Shown one piece after another: positions 40,051 through 50,218 of a DNA stretch of 64,000 nt (position 1 is its first letter; each line of letters begins with the position of its first letter). The notes below the pieces were generated by a model. That model was not told where the DNA came from and did no database searches. It worked only from the letters and a program-made list of their open reading frames with translations. Source of the DNA: Aporrectodea caliginosa. Lineage: Eukaryota; Annelida; Clitellata; Crassiclitellata; Lumbricidae. The position numbers were made by a program, and so were the translations under genes. The DNA lies in assembly GCA_020284085.1 (NCBI GenBank), contig JACEVL010000290.1, forward strand, positions 164,001 through 228,000, given 5' to 3'.

Positions 40051-40069
40051 ACGGTTTGAGCCGTTTTTC
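40051..40069 (+). terminator. Candidate intrinsic terminator after the GNAT gene
   Basis: ACGG-TTTGAG-CCGT followed by TTTTC: a short stem with a T-run about 50 bases past the stop codon. Confidence 0.4.
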
Positions 40070-40407
40070 TTGGCCATTCGACTCTCGATAGTTGCCTGCT
40101 TGTTGCGCAGGAAGGATTTTATTGTGCAAAATCCCAGTGCATGGCGACACGGAAGCTAAGTAGTTACCCGTATTCGGTGCTCAAACCATTGACATGCATT
40201 GCTCAGACATTCAGCATGTGGAGCCTCTTTATGCTGCAATTTCATGGCTCCGAGCACACTCAGTGAGCGACAAACCGTCCGACTGGCGGGGGCCCCTCGG
40301 CACCGACGGTCCGACCTGCGGCGCAATGGGGTGTCCTGTCGCCGCCAACGAAACGGGAAGGGAAACCCTTGCGCACATTGCATGGCCGAAGCGCCAAGGC
40401 CGGGTCC
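40070..40407 (+). other. Intergenic region before the amino acid ABC operon
   Basis: About 340 bases without a convincing gene. It must carry the promoter of the operon that starts at 40408, but I cannot single out elements with confidence. Confidence 0.4.
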
Positions 40408-41094
40408 ATGTTGATTGATTACGTCCCCCATATCGCCGCGGGTGCTGCGGTGACCATGGCGGTCGCTCTGGGATCGCTGGCGGTGGCGGTGGTTTTGGGC
40501 CTTGTGGGTGCGGCTTGTAAATTATCGGGATCCCGGCCACTGACTTTTCTGGCTGCAAGCTATTCAACCCTGGTACGGGGTGTGCCGGAGCTGGTGTGGC
40601 TGTTATTCTTGTTCTACGGTGCCCAAATCCTGATCAACCAGACCAGCGCTGCCAAGGGATGGCAAGCGGTGGAGATTGATCCCATGGTGGCCGGAATTAC
40701 CACCATCGGTTTCATCTTCGGTGCGTACATGACGGAGACTTTTCGTGGGGCCATCCTGGCCGTGCCACGCGGTCAGATAGAGGCCGGTCTTTCACTCGGA
40801 ATGTCCCCGCTGCGCGTGTTCGGGCGCATCACACTGCCACAAATGATCCGGTTTGCGTTGCCAGGCTTTTCCAACAACTGGATGGTGCTCGTCAAGAGCA
40901 CGGCACTGGTTTCGGTCATTGGTCTCAACGATTTGATGCACCGGGCGGCGATGGCCAAATCTGCAACCCGCGACGCCTTCGGCGCGTACCTTGTGGTATG
41001 TGTTGTCTATTTGCTCATCACCAGCGTGTCCATCGGCTTGTTCCGTCTGCTGGAACTGCGCTATTCGCGTGGGGTACGAGGGTTCGCTCCATGA
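40408..41094 (+). CDS. Polar amino acid/opine ABC transporter permease (HisQ/OccQ-like)
   Basis: Intact 228-residue inner-membrane permease with five or so hydrophobic helices. Diagnostic STLVRGVPELVWLLFLFYG (N-terminal His/Glu/Gln/Arg/opine permease motif) and the cytoplasmic EAA loop EAGLSLGMSPLRVFGRITLPQ, which docks the ATPase. Overlaps the next gene by ATGA. Forms a heterodimeric channel with it. Confidence 0.9.
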   Translation: MLIDYVPHIAAGAAVTMAVALGSLAVAVVLGLVGAACKLSGSRPLTFLAASYSTLVRGVPELVWLLFLFYGAQILINQTSAAKGWQAVEIDPMVAGITTIGFIFGAYMTETFRGAILAVPRGQIEAGLSLGMSPLRVFGRITLPQMIRFALPGFSNNWMVLVKSTALVSVIGLNDLMHRAAMAKSATRDAFGAYLVVCVVYLLITSVSIGLFRLLELRYSRGVRGFAP

Positions 41095-41825
41095 TGGAAC
41101 TCAGGAATTTGGCGGAACAACTCCCCATGTTCTTGGGTGGTGGTCCTGCTGCTGCAGTGTTCAGCACGGGCCAGGGGTTGTTGTTGACACTGGAACTGCT
41201 GACCGCCTCCGCGCTCATCGGCCTTGCCTTGGCCGTGCCATTGGCGTTGGCACGTAACTCATCCCATTGGATGCTGTCGCGCAGCGTCTGGTTCTACACC
41301 TACCTGTTTCGTGGCACGCCCTTGCTGGTCCAGTTGTTCATGCTGTATTACGGGCTGGCACAGTGGCCGTGGATTCGGGAGAGCTGGGCTTGGCCCTACC
41401 TGCGCGGGGCCCATGGTTGTGCGATTTTGGCGTTCACCCTGAACACCGCCGCCTATACCGCGGAGATATTGGCCGGGCAAATCCGCAACATGCCTTATGG
41501 CGAGGTGGAAGCCGCGCAGAGCCTGGGCATGAGTCACTGGTTGTTGCTGCGCCGCATCGTGATCCCGTCGGCCCTGCGGCGTGCCCTGCCAGCCTATGGC
41601 AACGAAGTCATCATGCTGATGCACGCCACCTCGCTGGCCAGTCTGGTGACCCTTGTCGACCTGACCGGCATTGCACGACAGATATACGCCGAGACTTACA
41701 ACCCCTTCGAGCCCTTTCTGATTGTCGGCATCTTCTATCTGGTGTTGACCTACGCATTGACTTGGCTCTTCCGCCATATGGAGAAACACTGGCTCGCCTC
41801 CATGCGTCCGCGCGATGCGCATTGA
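41091..41825 (+). CDS. Polar amino acid/opine ABC transporter permease (HisM/OccM-like)
   Basis: Intact 244-residue partner permease. TYLFRGTPLLVQLFMLYYGL is the same family motif as in the upstream gene, and the EAA loop is EVEAAQSLGMSHWLLLRRIV. Hydrophobic helices span the remainder. Co-translated with the preceding permease through a 4-base overlap. Confidence 0.9.
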   Translation: MMELRNLAEQLPMFLGGGPAAAVFSTGQGLLLTLELLTASALIGLALAVPLALARNSSHWMLSRSVWFYTYLFRGTPLLVQLFMLYYGLAQWPWIRESWAWPYLRGAHGCAILAFTLNTAAYTAEILAGQIRNMPYGEVEAAQSLGMSHWLLLRRIVIPSALRRALPAYGNEVIMLMHATSLASLVTLVDLTGIARQIYAETYNPFEPFLIVGIFYLVLTYALTWLFRHMEKHWLASMRPRDAH

Positions 41826-41916
41826 ACAAGGGCGATGCTTTTATGGATTTCAACAAGGAATACCCGTGCTCCACCCCTGTTTTCAATCCCGATCCACTAC
41901 AACCGATGAAACAAGC

Positions 41917-42693
41917 ATGAAAAAACAAATGAAATCCATTGCAAGCGCGTTGCTGGGCCTGACCCTGGGGTTGGGCGCGAGCGCGGCAAACGCGCAGCAG
42001 ACCCTCCGGATTGGCGTGGAAGGCGAATACGCTCCGTTCAACGAAGTTGACAAGAATGGCAAGCTCAAGGGCTTTGACGTAGACATTGCAGACGCCTTGT
42101 GCGACGAGATGCAGGTCAAATGCAGCTTCGTCATTCAGACATGGGACGGGATCATTCCAGCGCTGATCTCCAACAAGTACGAGATGATAGTCTCCAGCGT
42201 GTCCATGACTGAGAAGCGCAAGGCAGTCGTCGCGTTCAGCAAACCCTACTATAAAGAACATGCCGTGTTTGTCGGCCCCAAAGGCAAGGAAATAACGATC
42301 GACGGCGATGGGCTCAAAGGCAGGACCATAGGTGTCCAAACGGCTTCCGCCTACGAAAAAATGCTGAAGGAAAAATTCCCGGCTGCGACAGCCAAATCCT
42401 ACCCCGCCGTGCCGGACCACAACCTGGATCTGAACAATGGCCGTCTGGACGCCGTGTTGGCCGCACGGTTGCCGATGCTCGATTGGCTGAAGACCAGCGA
42501 CGGCAAGAACTTCGAGGTCAAAGGCCAAGCCTTCAAAGATGCCAAATACATGGGCGAGGGTGCTGGTATTGCGTTGCGCAAGGGGGATACCGAGTTGATG
42601 CACAAGGTCAATGTCGCGCTCGACAACATCCTCAAAAATGGCAAGTACGACGCCATCAACAACAAGTATTTTCCCGTCAGTATCCGCCCGTAA
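41917..42693 (+). CDS. Polar amino acid/opine ABC transporter substrate-binding protein
   Basis: 258 residues. The first 26 (MKKQMKSIASALLGLTLGLG then ASAANA) are a Sec signal peptide. The mature part has the SBP_bac_3 fold: GVEGEYAPFNEVDKNGKLKG, FDVDIADALCDEM, WDGIIPALISNKYEMIVSSV, and GRTIGVQTASAYEKML. The ligand class (basic amino acid, octopine-like or polyamine-related) cannot be told from sequence. The gene is intact and lies between permeases and an aminotransferase. Confidence 0.9.
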   Translation: MKKQMKSIASALLGLTLGLGASAANAQQTLRIGVEGEYAPFNEVDKNGKLKGFDVDIADALCDEMQVKCSFVIQTWDGIIPALISNKYEMIVSSVSMTEKRKAVVAFSKPYYKEHAVFVGPKGKEITIDGDGLKGRTIGVQTASAYEKMLKEKFPAATAKSYPAVPDHNLDLNNGRLDAVLAARLPMLDWLKTSDGKNFEVKGQAFKDAKYMGEGAGIALRKGDTELMHKVNVALDNILKNGKYDAINNKYFPVSIRP

Positions 42694-42729
42694 TCAGATG
42701 CTGCGCCGCCCTTTTCTGGATCTCACACC

Positions 42730-44095
42730 ATGCAAACGTCCAATTCCCGAACCGCCCACTGGCAATCTCTCGACGTGCACCACCACATGCATCCCTTTAC
42801 CGATCATGTGGAACTGGCCAACGAAAAGCCGCTGGTCATCGAACGCGGTGAGGGCGTCTACATTTATGACAGCGAAGGCAGGCAACTGCTCGATGGCATG
42901 GCCGGTCTGTGGTGTGTGAACGTGGGTTATGGCCGCGAAGAAATCGTCGATGCCGTGGCCCGACAAATGCGCCAATTGCCCTTCTACAACACTTTTTTCA
43001 AGACCACGACGCCTGCGGCACTAGAACTCGCTCACAAGCTTTCCACGCTCACCCCGAGGCATTGATTACTTCTTTTTCTCCAACTCCGGGTCGAGGCCAA
43101 CGACACCAACATTCGCTTGGCACAGTCCTACTGGCAGTTGCTGGGCAGGCCCGAGCGCAAGCTGATCATCAGCCGAAACAATGCGTATCACGGCAGCACC
43201 ATTGCCGCTGCCAGCCTTACGGGCATGGTCAGCATGCACGACATCCCCGCGTGCCCGATCGATGGCATCGTCCACATCGCCAACCCGGATTGGTACGCCT
43301 GTGCACAGGACATGACGGAGGATGAATATGGGCTGCAAACCGCCCGGGCACTGGAGGCCAAGGTTCTGGAACTCGGTGCGGAGAATATCGCTGCCTTCTT
43401 CGGTGAGCCCATCCAGGGTGCGGGCGGTGTCATCGTTGCGCCCAAGACCTATTGGCCAGAAATACAGCGCATCTGCCGCAAGTACGACATCCTGCTGGTA
43501 GCCGACGAGGTAATCACCGGCTTCGGCCGCACCGGTGCGTGGTTCGGCGCGCAGACTTTCGGCATCCAGCCCGACCTGATGACGCTGGCCAAGGGCCTGT
43601 CTTCTGGCTACCTGCCGATTTCCGCGAGCGGCGTCAGCGAGCGCGTCGCCAAGGTGCTGCGCAGCAAACCCGGTCGATTTCCCCATGGCTACACCTACAG
43701 CGGCCACCCCGCTGCGGCCGCTGCCGCGCTGAAGAACATTGAGATCATGGAGCGCGAGCGCCTGGTCCAGCAGGTAGGCGAGCGCACGGGGCCCTGCTTC
43801 CAGAACGCCCTGGCGCGTCTGCTCGACCACCCGATGGTCGGCCACGTGCGCGGCCATGGCCTGATGGCCTGCGTAGTGTTCAGCCCGGACAAGACCCGGC
43901 GCGCCGCGTTCAACCCACTGGGCGGCTTTGCCACCAAGGTGCGCAACCACTGCTTCGCCAATGGGCTGGTCACCCGCGCTGTGGGCGATGGTCTGGTGTT
44001 CTCCCCGCCGCTGGTGATTACCGAGGCGCAGATTGACGAACTGGTGCACAAGTTGCGCAAGAGCACTGGACGAAGTGCTCGCCCAAGGCGTATGA
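42730..44095 (+). CDS. Class III aminotransferase
   Basis: PLP enzyme of the omega-aminotransferase group (putrescine, beta-alanine, GABA or taurine:pyruvate types). Motifs: MAGLWCVNVGYGREEIVDAV near the N-terminus, SNSGSEANDTNIRLA (PLP phosphate contact), DEVITGFGRTGAWFG (Asp that binds the pyridine N) and LMTLAKGLSSGYLPISA (Schiff-base Lys). Length about 453 residues, as expected. Frameshifts at about 43063 and 44070; the corrected C-terminus ends at TGA 44093-44095, overlapping the next ATG. It probably removes the amino group of the imported compound. Confidence 0.85.
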
Positions 44096-45615
44096 AAAAA
44101 CGCCATATCGCGGTGGCGCGGCTCTGGTTTGAAGGCAACTCCTCTTTGCCCACGCCGTACCACGCTAAAGGACTTCCAAGCCCGCGAATGGCATGACGCG
44201 GCGAGCATGGTCGCCTATTACAAAAATACCCGCATCGAAATGGGCGCGGTCGTGGACTGGATGCATGCGCATGCAGCCGACTACCAGATGCATGCGCTGC
44301 GCTGCGCCGCAGCCCCACCGGGGGGGCCGTTGGATACCGGTGTCTACGACGCCATCGCCAATGACATCGTGAATGGACTGCAGCAGTTGCAGGCACTACA
44401 TCCCCTGGATGGGGTCTACCTGTCTCTGCATGGCGCAATGGTCGCGCTGGACAACGATAACGCCGATTACGCTCTGGTCAAAAGGGTACGCAAGTGCCTT
44501 GGCCGGAAAATCCCATTGGCGCTGAGCTTTGATTTGCACGCCAACCACGACCCGCAGCTTGGCGATCTGGCTGACATCGTGGTGGGCTACAAGACCTATC
44601 CGCATGTGGATATGTACGAGACCGCAGAGTGCGCGCTGGATCTGCTGCACCGCACTTTGCTTGGAGAAATCGCCCGCTCAGCCATGTTACGAGTACGGGG
44701 ATAGTCTTGCCCAGCCACGCAATGGGCACGGCGGCAGGCCCGATGCACGCGCTCGAAGCCATGGCCCACAACATGGTGGCACGACGGCAGGCACTGGATG
44801 TCACGCCTTTTGGCGGTTTCGGCTACGCCGATACCGTCCGGACCGCATCCAGCATAACCGTCTGCGTCGATGCACTGCAGCATTCCGGCTTCGACGCGGC
44901 AAAACAGCATGCCGCGATGTTGGCGCAGAAGATGGTGGATGAACTGCACGCCCGGCGAGCCGATTTCGTGCCCACGTTGCCGAATTCATCCGAGGGCTTG
45001 CGCGCGGCGTTTTATTACCTGGAGCGCCGCGAGGGGTGTGTTGCCGTTGCCGATCCCGCGGACAACCCGCTGTCCGGAGGTACCGGAGACACCACCGGGT
45101 TGTTTGCCGCATTGATGGCGCACCCGCTTCGGCAAGAAACGGTCTTCGCCTTCTTTCATGACCCGGTGCTCGTCGATCGATGCCATGCTCTGGGTGTCGG
45201 TGCGCGTTTGCAGGCCCCGGCAGGGGGCGTGTAGTGCCGGAGTACGGCGCCCCTGTCGCCTTTGACGCTGCGGTGGAGCGTCTCACGAACGGCGATTTCG
45301 TCAACGACGGTCCCATGGAGCAAGGTTTGGCGTGCCATATCGGCCGCACCGCGGTACTGCGCGGAGTCGAACAACCATTGCTGCGGGTCGTATTGACGGA
45401 GACTTGCCAATCCCCCAACGACATGGCTTGGTGCCGCCTGCATGGCATCGACTTGCGGCAAGTTCGCCTGCTGTGCATCAAGGCGAAGAACCATTTCCGG
45501 GCCGCCTTTGCCAGCCACCTTGGCCTGCATCATCGACGTTGACGCCCCAGGCCCGGCCATGCTGGACTTCCGCCAACTGCCCTACCGGTTTCTCCCGCGC
45601 AACCGGCTTTCCTGA
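44092..45615 (+). CDS. M81 family metallopeptidase (MlrC-like)
   Basis: Starts [17 protein letters not shown] (family: HExNSFxP with residue changes), then [38 protein letters not shown] and [13 protein letters not shown] (His/Asp metal-site segments) and a C-terminal MlrC_C domain with [11 protein letters not shown]...DAPGPAM. The best-known member hydrolyses linearised microcystin fragments; most relatives have unknown amide/peptide substrates. About 500 residues over frameshifts near 44155, 44690, 45232 and 45535. Its place in an import and transamination operon points to a small peptide or amide substrate. Confidence 0.8.
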
Positions 45616-45635
45616 AATCACCTGGCGGCGAATCC

Positions 45636-46400
45636 ATGGCTGAGTTGCTTGTCGAGAATTTGCATAAATCCTACGGTTCCCACGCGGTGCTCAAGGGCGT
45701 TGACCTGTCTGCCGAAAAGGGCGACGTCATCAGCGTGATCGGATCCTCCGGATCTGGCAAGAGCACCTTGCTGCGCTGCATCAACCTGCTGGAAAAACCC
45801 AGCGAAGGCCGCATTTCCATCCGCGGTGAAGCGCTGACACTGCGGCGCCGTGCCCATGGATATCTGGATTGCACCTGCGCCAAGCAGTTGCAGCGCATGC
45901 GCACCCGTCTTGCCATGGTGTTCCAGAATTTCAATCTGTGGTCGCACATGACGGTATTGGAGAACGTGATCGAAGCACCCATCCATGTCCTGGGCTTGTC
46001 ACGCGGGCAAGCCGTCGAGCGTGCCCGCCATTACCTGGACCAAGTGGGTGTCAGCCAACGGGATCGGGACTATCCTGTCCATCTGTCGGGTGGCCAACAG
46101 CAGCGTGTGGCCATTGCACGCGTGCTGGCAATGGAGCCCGACGTGATGTTGTTCGACGAACCCACCAGTGCACTGGACCCCGAACTGGTATCCGAAGTGC
46201 TCGCAGTCATGCAGGCCTTGGCCCGCGAAGGCCGCACGATGATCGTGGTGACGCATGAAATGGCTTTTGCCCGCAACGTCTCCAGTCAGGTGATTTTCCT
46301 GCACCAAGGAAAAATCGAAGAGCAAGGACTGCCTGCCACCGTCTTGACCAGCCCGCAAAGCGTTCGCCTGCAACAGTTCCTGTCTGGCGCGCTCAAATAG
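45636..46400 (+). CDS. Polar amino acid ABC transporter ATP-binding protein (HisP/OccP-like)
   Basis: Intact 254-residue ATPase with [20 protein letters not shown] (Walker A and the following family motif), [20 protein letters not shown] (Q-loop), [19 protein letters not shown] (signature), [14 protein letters not shown] (Walker B) and VTHEMAFAR (H-loop). It powers the permeases at 40408-41825. It is separated from them by the binding protein, aminotransferase and peptidase genes, so transport and catabolism are encoded as one unit. Confidence 0.9.
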   Translation: MAELLVENLHKSYGSHAVLKGVDLSAEKGDVISVIGSSGSGKSTLLRCINLLEKPSEGRISIRGEALTLRRRAHGYLDCTCAKQLQRMRTRLAMVFQNFNLWSHMTVLENVIEAPIHVLGLSRGQAVERARHYLDQVGVSQRDRDYPVHLSGGQQQRVAIARVLAMEPDVMLFDEPTSALDPELVSEVLAVMQALAREGRTMIVVTHEMAFARNVSSQVIFLHQGKIEEQGLPATVLTSPQSVRLQQFLSGALK

Positions 46401-46443
46401 GAGTTGCCGCCAAACTCCAGCGCAGGCCAAGCAGATTGACGCA

Positions 46444-46623
46444 ATGGCAGCCCGACCTCAGCCCGGACCGGAGACCGTGGCACCACTGATCGTCGAGCAG
46501 ATGGCGCAGATGATCCTGGGGCTCAAGACCCAGGGTGTGAGCGTTCTGCTGTCCGAGCAGAATATGCCCTTTGCCGAACCCGCCGCCACCGAGCCGGTGC
46601 GCCGCGCCTGGCTGGGCGTTTGA
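46444..46623 (+). pseudogene. Fragment of a LivF-type ABC ATPase
   Basis: Sixty codons whose core APLIVEQMAQMILGLKTQGV then SVLLSEQNMPFAE matches the region after Walker B and the H-loop-equivalent EQN of branched-chain amino acid ATPases. The Walker A, signature and Walker B segments are absent, and the C-terminus diverges to RRAWLGV. It differs from the fuller livF at 47459. It looks like a piece of another gene left at a genomic or assembly junction. Confidence 0.55.
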
Positions 46624-46680
46624 GAAAACCCTTGGTCCCCGTGATCGATATGTGCCTGCGTTTCCAACCGGAGTGTTCGA

Positions 46681-47419
46681 ATGAAGTCCAGCATGGGATC
46701 TGCCCCCACGGCGTCGCCTTCTTGCGCAATCGGCCCCTGCGTGCTCGCCAGCGCCGCAATCCCCGCGTCCGACGCGGCGGCTGGAATTCGGCCCGACGGG
46801 CGCGCGGTGCTCATCGTGGTCGACGTGCAAAACGGCTTTATCCCCGGCGGAGCGCTGCCCGTGGCCCGGGGCGACGAGGTGGTTCCGGTCGTCAACCGCA
46901 TCGCCACGGCCTTTGAAAACGTGGTCATCACGCAGGACTGGCATCCCCCGGGCCATGCGTCCTTCGCGAGCGCCCATGCGGGCAGGAAGCCCTTTGAAAG
47001 CACCCGGCTCGCTTACGGCCAGCAGATGCTGTGGCCCGACCACTGCGTGCAGGGCAGCGAGGACGCGGCGCTGCACAGGGACCTGCGGCTGCCCCAGGCG
47101 CAGCTGATTCTGCGCAAGGGCTTTCATCCGCACGTGGACAGCTACTCCGCGTTCACCGAGGCCGACCGCAAAACCACCACCGGCCTGGCCGGCTACCTCC
47201 GGCAGCGCGGAATCCAGGCGCGTGTTCGTCGCCGGCCTGGCGACCGACTTCTGCGTCGCCTGGACGGCGCTCGACGCCCGGCGCCTGGGCTTCGAGGCCT
47301 GCGTCATCGAGGACGCCTGCCGCGCGATCGACCTCGACGGCTCGCTCCAGGCCGCGTGGAAGCAGATGCTGGCCCGGGGCGTCCGGCGCATACAGTCCGG
47401 CGACCTGCGCATCGCCTGA
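46681..47419 (+). CDS. pncA: Nicotinamidase
   Basis: Deamidates nicotinamide to nicotinate for NAD salvage. Isochorismatase-fold motifs: AVLIVVDVQNGFIPGGALP (catalytic Asp), TQDWHPPGHASF (metal-binding segment), LWPDHCVQGSEDA, ILRKGFHPHVDSYSAF (catalytic Lys) and ATDFCVAWTALDAR (catalytic Cys). A frameshift at about 47217 separates the Cys segment. An unusual 40-residue N-terminal extension precedes the core if ATG 46681 is used. A start nearer GIRPDGRAVL is also possible. Confidence 0.85.
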
Positions 47420-47458
47420 CCGTTGGCCCCTCGAGCGCGACCCCGAGACGGTGCCTGA

Positions 47459-47735
47459 TCAGGCCCCGAGATAGGCCATTTTTACCCGGTCATTGGCCAG
47501 CAGATTCTTGCCGGTGTCGGCCAGCACCACGCGCCCGGTTTCCAGCACGTACCCGCGATCGGCGACCTGCAGCGCCTTGTTGGCGTTCTGCTCGACCAGG
47601 AAAACGGTGACGCCATCGTCGCGGATCGTGCGGATGATGTCGAAGATCTGCGCGATGACCAAGGGCGCCAGGCCGAGCGTGGGCTCGTCGAGCAGCAGCA
47701 GCCGGGGTCGGCTCATCAGGGCGCGGCCGATCGCG

Positions 47736-47768
<33 letters not shown>

Positions 47769-48157
47769 GCGCGCTGTCCCGCGCGCTGGTTCAGCCTCGG
47801 AAACAGCTTGAACATGCGCTCGAGGTCCTCCTCGAGCGCATGGCGGTCGGCAAAGAAGCCGCCCATCTGCAGGTTCTCGAGAACGGTCAGGCCGGGAAAG
47901 ATGCGCCGGCCCTCGGGCGCGATCGCCAGCCCCAGGCGCATGATTTCGTGGGTACTGCGGTGCGTGATGTCCTGGCCGTCGAACAGCACGCGCCCGCTGG
48001 AGGCGCGCGGAGCGCCGCAGACGGTCCATCAGCGTCGTCTTGCCCGCGCCGTTGGGGCCGATGATGGTGACGATCTCGCCCTTTTGACCTCCATGGATAC
48101 GCCGCACAGCGCCTGCACGGCGCCGTAGTGGGTGTGGACCTGCTCCAGTTCCAGCAT
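47459..48157 (-). CDS. livF: Branched-chain amino acid ABC transporter ATPase LivF
   Basis: Second ATPase of the LIV-type importer. Starts [20 protein letters not shown] (overlapping the livG stop by ATGA). Walker A is disrupted by frameshifts at about 48090 and 48010. It continues with IAPEGRRIFPGLTVLENLQMG (Q-loop and family motif), MSGGEQQMLAIGRALMSRP (signature), LLLLDEPTLGLAPL (Walker B) and FLVEQNANKAL. About 233 residues. Confidence 0.85.
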
Positions 48158-48936
48158 CAGTCCTCTCCCAGGTAGGCCCTGATCACGCGCGGGTCGTTGC
48201 GCACCGCTTCCGGCTTGCCGGTGACGATCGGGCGGCCGTGTTCCATCACCAGGATGCGGTCGGAGACGCCCATCACCAGGCTCATGTCGTGCTCGATCAG
48301 CAGCACCGCGATGCCGAACTCGCGGCGCAGGCCGTCGATGAGTTGCTGCAGTTCGATCTTCTCTTGCGGATTCAGGCCCGCGGCAGGCTCGTCGAGCATG
48401 AGCAAACAGGGCTTGGTGATCATGCAGCGCGCAATCTCCAGGCGGCGCTGGTGGCCGTAGGAGAGCGTTGCGGCCTCCCGGTTGGCGAACTGCGTCAGGC
48501 CCATGCGGTCCAGCCAGTGGGCGCAGCGTTCGAGCGCCTCGCGCTCGGCCCGGCGGTACGCCGGCGTGGCGAACAGGCCATGCAGGAGCCCGCTCTTGAC
48601 CTGGCGATGCTGCGCCACCATCAGGTTCTCGACCACGGTCAATTGCTTGAAGAGGCGGACGTTCTGGAAGGTGCGCACCAATCCCTTTTGCGCCACCCGA
48701 TGGCTCGGCAGGCCCGTAATGCACTGTCCGTCGAGCAGCACCTGGCCGCTGCTGGGCTTGTAGAAGCCGCCGACGCAATTGAATACCGTGGTCTTGCCCG
48801 CCCCGTTGGGGCCGATGATGGCGAAGACCTCGTTGCGGCGGACGTCGAAATCGACGCCGTCAACGGCAAGCAGGCCCCCAAAGCGCATTTGCAGACCGGA
48901 GACGCCGAGCAGTTCCGGTCGCTGGACGTCGGTCAT
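48157..48936 (-). CDS. livG: Branched-chain amino acid ABC transporter ATPase LivG
   Basis: Intact 259-residue ATPase: [20 protein letters not shown] (Walker A), [20 protein letters not shown] (Q-loop), [19 protein letters not shown] (LivG-type signature with Y), [15 protein letters not shown] (Walker B) and [11 protein letters not shown] (H-loop). It sits between livM and livF with overlapping ends, the usual liv order. Confidence 0.92.
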   Translation of the reverse strand: MTDVQRPELLGVSGLQMRFGGLLAVDGVDFDVRRNEVFAIIGPNGAGKTTVFNCVGGFYKPSSGQVLLDGQCITGLPSHRVAQKGLVRTFQNVRLFKQLTVVENLMVAQHRQVKSGLLHGLFATPAYRRAEREALERCAHWLDRMGLTQFANREAATLSYGHQRRLEIARCMITKPCLLMLDEPAAGLNPQEKIELQQLIDGLRREFGIAVLLIEHDMSLVMGVSDRILVMEHGRPIVTGKPEAVRNDPRVIRAYLGED

Positions 48937-49271
48937 TGCGGCAATTCCACGTGGGGACGGCTCGCGGGCAGCAGGCCCTGCGGGCGCCACATCATCATCA
49001 GGACCATCACCAGACCGAAGATCAGCATGCGGTACTCTGCGAAGCCGCGCGCCAGTTCCGGCAGCACGGTGAGCAAGATGGCGGCGAGGATCACGCCAAG
49101 CTGCGAGCCCATGCCCCCGAGGATCACCACCGCAAGGATCAGCGCCGATTCGATGAAGGTGAAGGACTCGGGAGTCACCAGTCCCTGGCGTGCGGCGAAG
49201 AAGGCCCCGCCGAGGCCCGCGAAGGCCGCCCCCAGCGTGAACGCCGAGAGCTTGACGCGCGTCGGATTCAG

Positions 49272-49319
<48 letters not shown>

Positions 49320-49596
49320 CCGGCCCATCGGCATGCGGACCAGCCGGCTGGTGACGAAGAGCGTGCAGCCCACGAGCAGCAGCGCAAGCAGGTACAGGTA
49401 CAGCACCATGTGCTCGCCGCTGTAGGTCCAGCCGAGCAGTTCGTGGAAGGTCCGGGTGCCTTCGACCTTGGCGTTGCGCGCCATTTCGACGCCGAACACG
49501 GTGGGCTTCTGGATCCCGGAGATGCCGTCCGGACCGCCCGTCAGGCTGGTGAGGTTGTTCAGCATCAGGCGGATGATCTCGCCGAAGCCCAGGGTG

Positions 49597-49631
<35 letters not shown>

Positions 49632-50211
49632 CGGAAAGCCGAGCAGGAAGCCGAACGTCGCGGACGTCAGGGCCGCGATCGGCAGGCACTCCCAGAAGCC
49701 GAATCCGAAATACTGGTTGAGCAGCGCGTAGGTAATATCCGCCGACGGCGTAAAAGCCCGCGTAGCCCAGATCGAGCAGCCCCGCAAAACCCACGACGAT
49801 GTTCAGACCCAGACCCAGGATGACGTAGATGAGCGCCAGCGTGGCAACGTCGATCGCACCGCGCGAGCCGAGGAACGGCCAGAGCAGGCCGCCCGCGAGC
49901 AGGACCCAGATTGCCGCACTTTGCTGGCGTGGCCCCAGCGCCGCAATCTTCGGCAGCCGCACGGCGCCGCACTTGCGGGCAAGAAAGGGCCGAAACGACT
50001 GGAACAGGAACACCGCGATCATGGCAATCCAGACCGCACGCCAGTGCGGCTCCAGAACCACCTTGTAGCCGTCGAGCTTGATGCGCAGGCCGAGCACGGG
50101 AATGGTGGTCAGCAGCGCCGTCAGCAGCGCGGCGAGCGTGGCGTTCTTCAGCGTCGCGCGCAGCGGCACCGGCGGGGCGGCCCGGGATGGAGCGGAAATG
50201 CTTTGCGTCAA
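48933..50211 (-). CDS. livM: Branched-chain amino acid ABC transporter permease LivM
   Basis: Multi-pass permease of about 425 residues. The N-terminal part carries [20 protein letters not shown] and [14 protein letters not shown] (family motif); the C-terminal part carries [40 protein letters not shown] (EAA-like loop) and [22 protein letters not shown] frameshift at about 49740 joins the two. The start appears to be TTG at 50211 ([10 protein letters not shown]), just after the livH stop. Confidence 0.85.
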
Positions 50212-50218
50212 GGGGCCC

